7,729 bases of DNA from Verrucomicrobiota bacterium (GTDB taxonomy: Bacteria; Verrucomicrobiota; Verrucomicrobiia; Verrucomicrobiales; Verrucomicrobiaceae): assembly GCA_021413535.1 (NCBI GenBank), contig JAIOQF010000183.1, positions 1 through 7,729 of the forward strand. The letters are read 5' to 3'. How positions within the stretch are numbered: the first letter of the stretch is position 1; the number at the start of each line of letters is the position of its first letter. The notes under the pieces were generated by a model. The model worked only from the letters and a program-made list of their open reading frames with translations. It had not been told where the DNA came from and did no database searches. This document shows, piece after piece, positions 1 to 6,056 of the stretch. The translations under genes were made by a program, and so were the position numbers.

Positions 1-1
1 C

Positions 2-268
2 TGGCCCGAGCAATGGATTCACATCCTCGGCAAGCGCATCAACCGCTTGCACTTCAAGGAATTCGACTCCGACAAGATGAGCAAGCAAGGCTTATACGCC
101 GGCTTCGACTGTGATTTTCTCGCCGGCAAAAACGACTGGAAGGCCATCATGCACGCGCTTGATGACATCGGCTACACCGGCTGGTGCATCTCCGAACAGC
201 GCATGGGCATCAATCCCGGCGATATGCAGAAGTTAACGGACGCGATGGACCGGATGTTTGTGATGTGA
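2..268 (+). CDS. Sugar phosphate isomerase/epimerase-like TIM-barrel protein, C-terminal part
   Basis: This is the 3' end of a gene that begins before the window; 88 residues are visible, then a TGA stop. The remaining sequence looks like the last two strands of a xylose-isomerase-like (AP endonuclease 2 fold) TIM barrel. It has an LHFKEFD segment of the kind that supplies a metal- or substrate-binding residue, then a loop, then NDW-x-AIMHAL-x-DIGYTGW-x-xSE. That last pattern is typical of the sugar phosphate isomerase/epimerase superfamily, where a C-terminal Glu helps bind the divalent metal. The family interconverts or epimerises sugars and related polyols in the cytoplasm, and the substrate cannot be told from this fragment. 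These proteins are abundant in Verrucomicrobiota and Planctomycetota. The next gene is convergent, about 127 bases away, so this gene is not part of the division operon. The fold is fairly sure; the exact function is unknown. Confidence 0.75.
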   Translation, partial: WPEQWIHILGKRINRLHFKEFDSDKMSKQGLYAGFDCDFLAGKNDWKAIMHALDDIGYTGWCISEQRMGINPGDMQKLTDAMDRMFVM

Positions 269-395
269 CCCCTCTAATTGATGGCTGCCTGGATTTCGGA
301 CTCAGCGTGCCGCCAAATATTGCGTTCTTTCGACGCCTGCCGACCGAGCTTGTGCGAGTCGCAGCCATCTCTCACTGCGGCCTGGGGCTTTCGTT

Positions 396-1085
396 TTATG
401 TTTGCGACAACGAGCCAGACTCCCCTACGACAGAAAAGTCACCATGAATTCCAGCGGCATGAAGTGCCTTCGTTGATAGCCCTAAAAATCCCAGCGGCCC
501 CTGCGGGACTTCGTGATGCGGACAATGCTGCGTCGCGACAATCCATTCCTCACGCAAATACTCCGACAGCAAATCGAGCGGCGGAATCTGAAACAAGACG
601 GCAACTGCGGACCACACCATCGCCAGATGACCGGGTGAAGTTCCATCGTCCACGCGAACCCGAAAGCGGCCGAGCGCGGCCTGGTATTTCGCGCCCCGAG
701 TCTGATCGAGTAGAATCGCACCGCCCGCGATGCTGCGCTCAGCTAGTGCGGATGGCAGACTGGAATTCAATTCCTTATCGCAGACGGCAAGCGCCGCGTC
801 ATCACCCTGCTGGGCTGATCGCCACCCGCGCAGCAACGCGGGCGCGAGCACGGGAAGAAAAATGCTTTCCGTAAAGCGCTGCCAATCCACCAGCGCCTGA
901 ACACGCTCGACGGCATCGGTTTGAAATATCAGCGCCGTGCGTTGCGCACGCACACTCTGAAAAAGCCACTGCACCCAGGCCAGACCACCCGCACCCTCGG
1001 CATTCGGCAACGGCGCGTGCAATCGAATATCCACCGGCACCGCGGATGCGGGCTGCGGTCGGCGCACTGGGAATCGCGTGCTCAT
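396..1085 (-). CDS. Hypothetical protein, weak UreF-like (urease accessory) pattern
   Basis: A 229-residue minus-strand reading frame with an ATG start. It looks protein-like, with amphipathic helices such as QALVDW and FLPVLAPALL. The overlapping plus-strand frames are Arg-rich shadows. I do not firmly recognise it. Its layout resembles the all-helical urease accessory protein UreF: a short LP-x-x-x-G-rich start near residue 26, a GDDAAL segment near 95, an AERS-x-x-GGAILL helix near 115-126, and a final helical block near 153-185 (HLAMVWSAVAVLFQIPPLDL, then SEYLREEW). UreF acts with UreD/UreH and UreG in nickel loading of urease. No urease gene is visible here, and the usual SLPVGGF-type motif is degenerate. 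The start codon overlaps the earliest possible starts of the divergent YkgJ-family gene, sharing the CATG at 1083-1086. That a gene exists here is likely; the function is a guess. Confidence 0.6.
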   Translation of the reverse strand: MSTRFPVRRPQPASAVPVDIRLHAPLPNAEGAGGLAWVQWLFQSVRAQRTALIFQTDAVERVQALVDWQRFTESIFLPVLAPALLRGWRSAQQGDDAALAVCDKELNSSLPSALAERSIAGGAILLDQTRGAKYQAALGRFRVRVDDGTSPGHLAMVWSAVAVLFQIPPLDLLSEYLREEWIVATQHCPHHEVPQGPLGFLGLSTKALHAAGIHGDFSVVGESGSLSQT

Positions 1086-1146
1086 GAATTTGCGCTACAA
1101 TAATCGTGAGCCTCCACTAGAAAACAAAAATATCCGCCAGTTTGCC

Positions 1147-1497
1147 ATGCCACCGGACAAGCCCGACGCCACCTATCTCTGCCAGCGCTGCGGGAACTGC
1201 TGCCGCTGGCCGGGTGACGTAATCGTGACGGAGCCGGAGATCAAAGCCATCGCAAATCATCTGAAGCTGGATGCAACGGAGTTCATCCAGCGCTTCACCC
1301 GGTTGAGCGCCAACCGACAGCATCTGTCGCTCACGGAAAGCGAAAATGGCGCGTGCATTTTTCTCGAAGGAAAAAACACCTGTAAAATTCAACCCGTCAA
1401 ACCAGAGCAATGCCGGGGCTTTCCGAATCGCTGGCGCTTCGATGGCTGGCGGGAAATATGCGAGGCCATCGAAATCGAATCGCAGCCTCAGGACTGA
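1147..1497 (+). CDS. YkgJ-family cysteine cluster protein (putative zinc/iron-chelating)
   Basis: A small cytoplasmic protein of 116 residues with the hallmark CxxCGxCC cluster (C12, C15, C18, C19). Further cysteines lie at 70, 79, 89 and 105, in the family's usual context: ACIFL, then a short loop with C79, then PEQCRGFP. Proteins of this family (PF03692, formerly UPF0153) are thought to bind zinc or an iron-sulfur centre; their biochemical role is not established. The frame stays open upstream to GTG 1078 and ATG 1084, but those starts would overlap the divergent gene and add an unusual basic leader. ATG 1147 puts the CxxC motif near the N-terminus, as in relatives. A TACAAT at 1096-1101 could be a -10 element serving the 1147 start, though no good -35 is seen. 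No Shine-Dalgarno sequence precedes either start. The protein is followed by the non-coding leader of ddl. Confidence 0.82.
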   Translation: MPPDKPDATYLCQRCGNCCRWPGDVIVTEPEIKAIANHLKLDATEFIQRFTRLSANRQHLSLTESENGACIFLEGKNTCKIQPVKPEQCRGFPNRWRFDGWREICEAIEIESQPQD

Positions 1498-1533
1498 TAT
1501 CGGCTAAAAAGTCGATTTATTATAATTATGGAA

Positions 1534-1564
1534 ATCCATGTCGACGATAGGTGGTCGCATGGAT
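1534..1564. promoter_or_regulatory. Imperfect inverted repeat upstream of ddl
   Basis: ATCCATG (1534-1540) is exactly complementary to CATGGAT (1558-1564). Inside them CGAC (1542-1545) pairs with GTCG (1554-1557), with T1541 bulged and an 8-base loop at 1546-1553. That is 11 base pairs with one bulge. No T-run follows on either strand, so an intrinsic terminator is unlikely. It could be an operator dyad or a leader-RNA hairpin of the ddl operon. The structure is seen directly; any role is inferred. Confidence 0.45.
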
Positions 1565-1594
1565 CAAATAGAACAAAAATACTAATAATTAACC

Positions 1595-1622
1595 TTGCTT
1601 AATTTCACTAAAAACCAATAAT
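1595..1622 (+). promoter_or_regulatory. Candidate sigma70-type promoter for ddl
   Basis: TTGCTT (3 of 6 matches to the -35 consensus) is followed after 16 bases by AATAAT (5 of 6 matches to the -10 consensus). The pair lies in AT-rich DNA, with the -10 about 40 bases upstream of the ddl ATG. The -35 match is weak, so this is only a candidate. Confidence 0.25.
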
Positions 1623-1662
1623 TGCCCACAATTACCAGCATCGACCTTTTCTCACCTCCCCG

Positions 1663-2586
1663 ATGACTCTGAAAAATCAGAAAATCGCTGTTCTCAAAGG
1701 CGGCCCCGGCTCCGAAAGAGCCGTGTCCCTCAAGTCAGCGGAAAGTGTCATCGAGGCGCTCATCCTGCTCGGGGCCGTGGTTTGTGACATCGATGTTGCA
1801 TCCGCAGCTTTCGAAATTCCCGATGATGTCTTGATCGCCGTGAACATGATTCACGGAACGTTCGGCGAAGACGGACAAGTGCAGCGCATTCTGGAGGAAC
1901 GGCGCATTCCTTACACGGGCGCGGGCGTGGAGACGAGTCGGATTGCGTTCGACAAAGTATTAAGCAAAGAAAAATTCATCGCCGCCGGTGTGCCCACGCC
2001 GCGCAGCCAGACGCTGCGGCTTGATCATGCGGACGCTCTACAAATTGATCTTCCGCTCGTCGTCAAGCCGCCGCGCGAAGGATCGAGTGTCGGAGTCCAC
2101 ATCATCCGCAGCGCTGATGAACTCGCGCCTGCGCTGGATGACGCCCGGAAATTTGGCAACGAAACTCTGGTGGAAGAATTTATCGAAGGCAAGGAACTCA
2201 CTGTCGGCGTAATCGGCAACGAGGCGTTGCCTGTAATTCACATTGAACCAGTCAGCGGCTTTTACGACATCAATAACAAATATCCCTGGATGGGCGGCAC
2301 GGGGAAAACAAACTATCACTGCCCGGCGGATCTTCCAGCGCGCACAACTTTGCGAGTGCAGGACGCTGCGCTCTCCGCCATGCGTGCGCTGGGCGTGGAA
2401 GTTTACGGGCGTGTCGACATCATGCTGCGGGCGGATGGCGAACCCTTCGTTCTTGAGATCAATACCATCCCCGGCATGACCTCCTCCAGTCTGCTGCCCA
2501 AGGCGGCCAGAGCGGCAGGCATAGAATTTCCGCAGCTCATGGAGCGCATTATCAATCTTTCGCTTGAAGCCCGAAGGAAGAACTAG
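1663..2586 (+). CDS. ddl: D-alanine--D-alanine ligase
   Basis: An ATP-grasp enzyme that joins two D-alanines for the UDP-MurNAc-pentapeptide of peptidoglycan, in the cytoplasm. Its 307 residues match the usual length of the DdlB type. Visible motifs are the N-terminal GGPGSERAVSL with Glu18, HGTFGEDG (64-71), and the ATP-grasp lysine loop KPPREGSSVGV (135-145) with the catalytic-type Ser. EEFIEGKELTVGV follows (171-183). Near 200-207 are the Tyr residues of the omega loop (FYD..NKY). The C-terminal metal site has D252, E265 and N267 within FVLEINTIPGMT. The Glu-Ser-Tyr set that defines D-Ala-D-Ala ligases appears intact. The omega-loop stretch after NKY contains WMGGTGKTNYHCPADL, somewhat different from enterobacterial enzymes. 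ATG 1663 places the GGPGSER motif at the expected distance. No Shine-Dalgarno is present; the leader is pyrimidine-rich. ftsQ follows after 18 bases, so co-transcription is very likely. Confidence 0.95.
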   Translation: MTLKNQKIAVLKGGPGSERAVSLKSAESVIEALILLGAVVCDIDVASAAFEIPDDVLIAVNMIHGTFGEDGQVQRILEERRIPYTGAGVETSRIAFDKVLSKEKFIAAGVPTPRSQTLRLDHADALQIDLPLVVKPPREGSSVGVHIIRSADELAPALDDARKFGNETLVEEFIEGKELTVGVIGNEALPVIHIEPVSGFYDINNKYPWMGGTGKTNYHCPADLPARTTLRVQDAALSAMRALGVEVYGRVDIMLRADGEPFVLEINTIPGMTSSSLLPKAARAAGIEFPQLMERIINLSLEARRKN

Positions 2587-2604
2587 CCGCCACCAACTGC
2601 CAGC

Positions 2605-3582
2605 ATGATCAAACTTTTTACCAGCAACAAGCGTCGTCGCCGCACCTCGACTGGTAACTACGCCTTTCGTCGCAAGAAACCTGCGCGCACGGAAATTCAC
2701 CGCCTCGATATGAATCCAGAAACGGTCGCCACCCGTCGCGCGACTTTGCGCAAGCGTGCTGGTGTTGGCGCTCGCTGGGCCTTCGGCTTGCTTTCTGCCA
2801 TCGTGTTCCTCGCACTGATGAAGGTCGTCGTGATGGAGGCCTTTGTCAGCAATCGTGATTTCCACATTCAGAATATTAACATCGTTACCAAGGGGCCCCT
2901 CACCCAAACTGAAATCACCGCCGCTTCTGGATTGAAGCTCGGTGATAATTTGCTCATGGTTTCGCTGCGGGCGGTGCATGATCGCTTGGACACGCTCCCC
3001 GAGGTGCGCACGGTGACGGTCACGCGCCAGTTTCCCGGAACGATCTTGGTGGAAGTTCAGCAGCGCACGCCTGTTGCCTGGCTGGAGTGTCCCGACAAAG
3101 CCATCGCCGCCCGGGTTCCAGGTTATGGCTGTCTGCTGGATGATCAGGGCATCGTGCTGCCTAACGCCAATCAGGAGGCTGCAGACCAGAAGCTCCCGGT
3201 TATTTCAGTCGATAAGTTGCCGCGCATCGTTCCCGGCAAGCACGTGGAGTCGCCCGCCGCGCTGGCCGCGTTGAAGTTGCAGCAACTTTACGAAAATTCT
3301 CCGCTGAATGAACTCCACCATCTGACCAAGATCGATGCGACACGAGCTCACGCACTCGTGGTTCGCTTCGATTCCGGGCTCACTGCAACTTTCCCGGCCG
3401 ATGGCAATCCCGTCACAGAACTCCATCGCCTCCAACGCACGCTCGACGCCGCCAGCCAACGCAACATGCGCGTCGCCACAGTCAACCTTCTCGTCGAACA
3501 CAACGTGCCCGTTACTCTCCAGTCGTCCACCGCGACCATCACCCCTTCCAACAGCCGTCGCACCATCGCCGCTGTGCGCTGA
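2605..3582 (+). CDS. ftsQ: Cell division protein FtsQ/DivIB
   Basis: A bitopic divisome protein that links the cytoplasmic ring to the periplasmic FtsL/FtsB and septal synthase complex. The 325-residue product has a long, very basic cytoplasmic tail of about 56 residues (Arg/Lys runs near 9-26 and 44-51). One membrane segment spans about 57-79. It is followed by a POTRA-type domain at about 86-160 (FHIQNINIV, then LDTLPEVRTVTVTRQFPGT, then QQRTPVAWL), which is the FtsQ signature. The beta domain continues to about 300 (CLLDDQGIVLP, then DSGLTATFP), and a Ser/Thr-rich tail ends the protein. It lies in the canonical ddl-ftsQ-ftsA order, 18 bases after ddl and 31 before ftsA. ATG 2605 has no Shine-Dalgarno. 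A later internal start (Met36) would shorten the basic tail but leave the domains intact. The identity is strong, from both domain architecture and gene order. Confidence 0.93.
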   Translation: MIKLFTSNKRRRRTSTGNYAFRRKKPARTEIHRLDMNPETVATRRATLRKRAGVGARWAFGLLSAIVFLALMKVVVMEAFVSNRDFHIQNINIVTKGPLTQTEITAASGLKLGDNLLMVSLRAVHDRLDTLPEVRTVTVTRQFPGTILVEVQQRTPVAWLECPDKAIAARVPGYGCLLDDQGIVLPNANQEAADQKLPVISVDKLPRIVPGKHVESPAALAALKLQQLYENSPLNELHHLTKIDATRAHALVVRFDSGLTATFPADGNPVTELHRLQRTLDAASQRNMRVATVNLLVEHNVPVTLQSSTATITPSNSRRTIAAVR

Positions 3583-3613
3583 AATTACCAACCTCAACTC
3601 AACACAACACATC

Positions 3614-4834
3614 ATGGCCAAGAGCACCATTTACGCAGGACTTGAAATCGGAACTTCAAAAATTTGCGTCGTCGTCGCCGAAGTAAAACGGGATGGTGCC
3701 ATCAAGATTCTCGGTGTCGGCCAGGCTCCCTCGCGCGGCATCCGTAAAGGTGAAATCGTCGATGCCGAAATCGCACAGACTTGTCTCAATGACGCGCTGC
3801 TCCGCGCCGAGGACCGCAGTGACGTGATGATCCGCAACGTCTTCCTTGGCGTTACTGGATCCCACATCGAGAGCATCAACAACGCCGGTGTCTACCGCCT
3901 CCCACCCGATCAGAATCAAATCACAGAAGACGATCTCGAAGATGTTCGTGAGATCGCCTGCAATGTCGACATCCCGCAGAATCACGTCTTCCTCCATCGC
4001 ATCCCGCGCAAATATTCAGTCGACGGCCAGGATCATGTGCGCTCCCTCATCGGTCGCACCGCCAACACCATCGGCGCCGAGTTCCACGTCATCCACGGCG
4101 TGCGCAGTCGCGTGCAGAATTCCATTCGTCTGGTTCGCCAGGTTCCGCTGGAAGTGGAAGATGTTGTCTTTCTTCCGCTCGCCGCCGCACAAGTGGTGCT
4201 GAACAAAGACGCCAAACAGCACGGCGCGCTCTTGATTGATTTCGGCGGGGGCACCGCGGACTACGTTCTCTACACCGAAGGCATGCTCACCGCCACCGGC
4301 AGCATTCCCCTCGGTGGCGACCACATCACGAATGACATCTCCCTCTGTTTCCAGATCCAGCATGGCCGCGCCGAACGACTCAAGGTCGAGGAAGGCTCCG
4401 TGATCTACGACGACGTGCCGCCCGGCGACATGATCAAGATCGAAGATGAAAACGGCATGTGCGTCGGTGAAGTTGATCGCGCCCTCATGAACGAAGTCAT
4501 GCACATGCGCACCCGGGAAATTCTGGAACAAATTCGACTGCGCTGCACCGATTACATCGGCATGCTCGGTGCCGGAGTCTATCTCACCGGCGGCGTCAGC
4601 CTGATGCGTGGCATCGATCAACTGGCACGTGATGTCTTCGGCGTGCGCGTCACCCGCAGCGGCACCACTTCCGCCACCGGCGGATCGGCTGCGTCCTACG
4701 AGAACCCCTGCTACGCCGCGCCCATCGGCCTCATTCGCTACGCCCAGCTCATGGACGCCGAAAAACCCTGGCTCTCACCACTGGCCAAACTCGGTCGCCG
4801 CATGGCTGATGTTTTTGGCAGTTGGACCCTGTAA
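3614..4834 (+). CDS. ftsA: Cell division protein FtsA
   Basis: An actin-like ATPase that tethers FtsZ polymers to the inner membrane and recruits later divisome proteins. The 406 residues are typical for the family. They show the phosphate-1 loop AGLEIGTSKICVVVAE (8-23) and an SHS2/1C region (about 38-160) with RKGEIVD. The phosphate-2 loop is LIDFGGGTADY (207-217), followed by GSIPLGGDHITNDI. The adenosine motif is TGGVSLMRGI (325-334). A C-terminal amphipathic helix at about 388-404 (SPLAKLGRRMADVFGSW) is of the membrane-targeting kind. The frame is open upstream to 3335 inside ftsQ, but ATG 3614 is chosen because it puts the first phosphate loop at residue 8 and leaves a 31-base gap after ftsQ. 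The leader CAACACAACACATC has no Shine-Dalgarno. The usual P-x-GM-x-G segment before the xAEVHIV strand is replaced by SLIGRTANTIGAEFHV, a mild divergence. Confidence 0.95.
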   Translation: MAKSTIYAGLEIGTSKICVVVAEVKRDGAIKILGVGQAPSRGIRKGEIVDAEIAQTCLNDALLRAEDRSDVMIRNVFLGVTGSHIESINNAGVYRLPPDQNQITEDDLEDVREIACNVDIPQNHVFLHRIPRKYSVDGQDHVRSLIGRTANTIGAEFHVIHGVRSRVQNSIRLVRQVPLEVEDVVFLPLAAAQVVLNKDAKQHGALLIDFGGGTADYVLYTEGMLTATGSIPLGGDHITNDISLCFQIQHGRAERLKVEEGSVIYDDVPPGDMIKIEDENGMCVGEVDRALMNEVMHMRTREILEQIRLRCTDYIGMLGAGVYLTGGVSLMRGIDQLARDVFGVRVTRSGTTSATGGSAASYENPCYAAPIGLIRYAQLMDAEKPWLSPLAKLGRRMADVFGSWTL

Positions 4835-4847
4835 TTTTTTAAAAAAT
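4834..4847. repeat. Perfect A/T palindrome at the end of ftsA
   Basis: Six T followed by six A, flanked by A and T, gives a 14-base perfect palindrome starting at the last base of the ftsA stop codon. Its lack of G+C makes it a poor hairpin. It may instead be a flexible or easily melted site, or act together with the second palindrome at 4854-4865. Confidence 0.4.
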
Positions 4848-4853
4848 CCGCGC

Positions 4854-4865
4854 TGAAATATTTCA
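4854..4865. promoter_or_regulatory. 12-base perfect palindrome between ftsA and ftsZ, possible operator
   Basis: TGAAATATTTCA is a perfect palindrome 63 bases before the ftsZ ATG, just after a T6A6 palindrome. Paired palindromes in the longest gap of the operon (94 bases) suggest a binding site or an internal ftsZ promoter region. A TTTAAT at 4880-4885 could be a -10 element, without a convincing -35. No regulator can be named. Confidence 0.3.
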
Positions 4866-4928
4866 TTTGCTGCTTGGCTTTTAATCAACAAACCATCAAA
4901 CTAATCCAACCTCAACCCCCGCACTCCC

Positions 4929-6056
4929 ATGGTAGAATATGACCGCACCCAGGATCGTGAGCACGTTGTCTCCGCACCCGTCAAAATTTGTGTCGTCGGC
5001 ATCGGCGGCGCGGGGTTGAATGTGCTCGACCGCATTGCACTGGATCGCATCGTCGACGCCAGGCTCATCGGTATGCACACCGATGTGCGCGTCCTCAGTC
5101 ACGCGATGACCCAGCACAAACTCCAGCTAGGCACCGACATCATGCGCGGCATCGGCTCCGGCGGCGATCCGGAACTCGGTCGCAGTGCCGCTGAAGACTC
5201 AGCCGAAAGCATTCGATCATTGATTCAAGGCCACGAAATGGTTTTTATTTGCGCCGGTCTCGGCGGCGGAACTGGCTCCGGCGCAGTGCCCGTCGTCGCC
5301 CAAATCGCAAAAGACTGCGGTGCATTAGTCTTCATTTTTGCCACGACACCGTTTTCATTTGAAGGTCGCCGCCGCCTCGTGCAGGCGGAAATGGCCCTGG
5401 AGCAACTACATGCCAGTTCCGATGCGCTGATTCTTTTTGAAAATAATCGCATGGGCGAACTGGTGCTCCCGCGTGAAGGCATCCAAAAGGCTTTCTCGCA
5501 AGCCGATCAGATCATCGGACACAGCGTGCGCGCCATCACCTCCATGGTCATGCAACCGGGCCTGGTGCGCCTCGGACTTTCCGATCTCATGACCGCGCTG
5601 CGCAGCCCGAACGCCCGCTGCCTGTTCGGCTTCGGCGAAGCCCGCGGCGCCAACCGTGTGCCCGAAGCTCTCAAGAAAGCGCTCAAGAGCCCGCTCATCC
5701 ATCAGGGCCAGCTTCTCCAGCAGTCGAAAAATCTCATCGTTCACGTCGCCGGCGGTGATACTCTCACGCTCACCGAAGTCGAGAGCCTGATGAAACAGCT
5801 CGGCAAGCACGTGCCTGATCACACTCAAATCCTCTTCGGCATTTCCGTCGACGCCAAGCTTGGCGACAGTCTCGCGCTCACGCTGCTCAGTTCCCTCAGT
5901 GCTCATGAAATGGCCTGCGAACTCAGACCCGCCGCCGCCGAACCCGTTGCAGAGACCAGCGCCGCCGTCGAAGAAAAACCCGCCTCCATCACGCGGGCCA
6001 AAAAGCGCCCCTGCCACCCGCGCCACCCGCCCATGAGGAAGAACCACCAGCGCTGA
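4929..6056 (+). CDS. ftsZ: Cell division protein FtsZ, GTPase part as read (frameshifted before its C-terminal tail)
   Basis: Tubulin-like GTPase that polymerises into the cytokinetic ring; it is the last gene of ddl-ftsQ-ftsA-ftsZ. The as-read product is 375 residues. The Rossmann start is KICVVGIGGAGLNVLDRI (19-36), followed by HTD (50-52; usually NTD) and the GSGGDPELGR loop (76-85). The tubulin signature GGGTGSG is at 112-118. PFSFEGRRR (141-149) keeps the phosphate-contacting Glu and Arg, and ENNRM (171-175) stands in place of PNDKL. The T7 loop, PGL then VRLGLSD (210-219), lacks the Asn and first Asp of NxDxxD but keeps D219. The GFGEARGANR block (234-243) and the second domain to about 330 follow. 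The frame then runs out of FtsZ-like sequence after TRAKK (about 359) and ends in a basic out-of-frame tail at TGA 6054-6056. The real linker and C-terminal peptide lie one frame away (6005-6442). ATG 4929 has no Shine-Dalgarno. Confidence 0.92.
   Translation: MVEYDRTQDREHVVSAPVKICVVGIGGAGLNVLDRIALDRIVDARLIGMHTDVRVLSHAMTQHKLQLGTDIMRGIGSGGDPELGRSAAEDSAESIRSLIQGHEMVFICAGLGGGTGSGAVPVVAQIAKDCGALVFIFATTPFSFEGRRRLVQAEMALEQLHASSDALILFENNRMGELVLPREGIQKAFSQADQIIGHSVRAITSMVMQPGLVRLGLSDLMTALRSPNARCLFGFGEARGANRVPEALKKALKSPLIHQGQLLQQSKNLIVHVAGGDTLTLTEVESLMKQLGKHVPDHTQILFGISVDAKLGDSLALTLLSSLSAHEMACELRPAAAEPVAETSAAVEEKPASITRAKKRPCHPRHPPMRKNHQR
6000..6004 (+). other. Frameshift point in ftsZ (A5 run)
   Basis: The sequence C AAA AAG CGC is where reading passes from the FtsZ GTPase frame to the frame encoding the rest of the linker. 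Adding one A, or slipping back one base, joins them without a break. A single-base deletion error in the homopolymer, a true mutation or ribosomal slippage would each explain it. No Shine-Dalgarno-like stimulator just upstream and no strong stem-loop just downstream are visible, which argues against an efficient programmed shift. Confidence 0.7.

Larger units (their letters stand above)
1498..1662 (+). promoter_or_regulatory. AT-rich leader upstream of the ddl-ftsQAZ operon
   Basis: These 165 bases carry no convincing gene and are clearly richer in A+T than both neighbours, which fits a promoter region for the division operon. A perfect TATAAT lies at 1521-1526 but lacks a plausible -35 partner. 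A second candidate is TTGCTT at 1595-1600, a 16-base spacer, then AATAAT at 1617-1622, about 40 bases before the ddl start. An imperfect dyad lies at 1534-1564 and is listed separately. Promoter assignment rests on consensus matching only. Confidence 0.4.

Noticed and set aside
360..398. CGCAG/CTGCG hairpin followed by a T-rich stretch near the end of the minus-strand gene, as a terminator
   Set aside because: The stem is only five pairs with a ten-base loop, and the T-run is interrupted and too far from it to support an intrinsic terminator.
278..874. Plus-strand frame of 198 codons opposite the UreF-like gene
   Set aside because: Extreme Arg/Pro/Ser richness and no hydrophobic core; the minus-strand frame is much more protein-like.
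1652..1659. TCACCTCC before ddl, identical in sense to the 16S rRNA tail
   Set aside because: It is eight pyrimidine-rich bases in a pyrimidine-rich leader; chance is the likeliest explanation, so no feature was called.
2038..2979. Long minus-strand frame (313 codons) opposite ddl and ftsQ
   Set aside because: It is antisense to two clearly identified genes, has no family-like motifs, and its openness follows from codon bias in the opposite strand.
3335..3613. Upstream extension of ftsA into ftsQ
   Set aside because: The added 93 residues are the ftsQ sequence read in another frame, and the FtsA fold begins right after ATG 3614.
4016..4621. Minus-strand frame of 201 codons opposite ftsA
   Set aside because: It is a shadow of ftsA with His/Asp/Gly-rich, low-information content and no recognisable domain.
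5406..6047. Minus-strand frame of 213 codons opposite ftsZ
   Set aside because: It is a shadow of a well-conserved GTPase gene and shows no protein-like motif.
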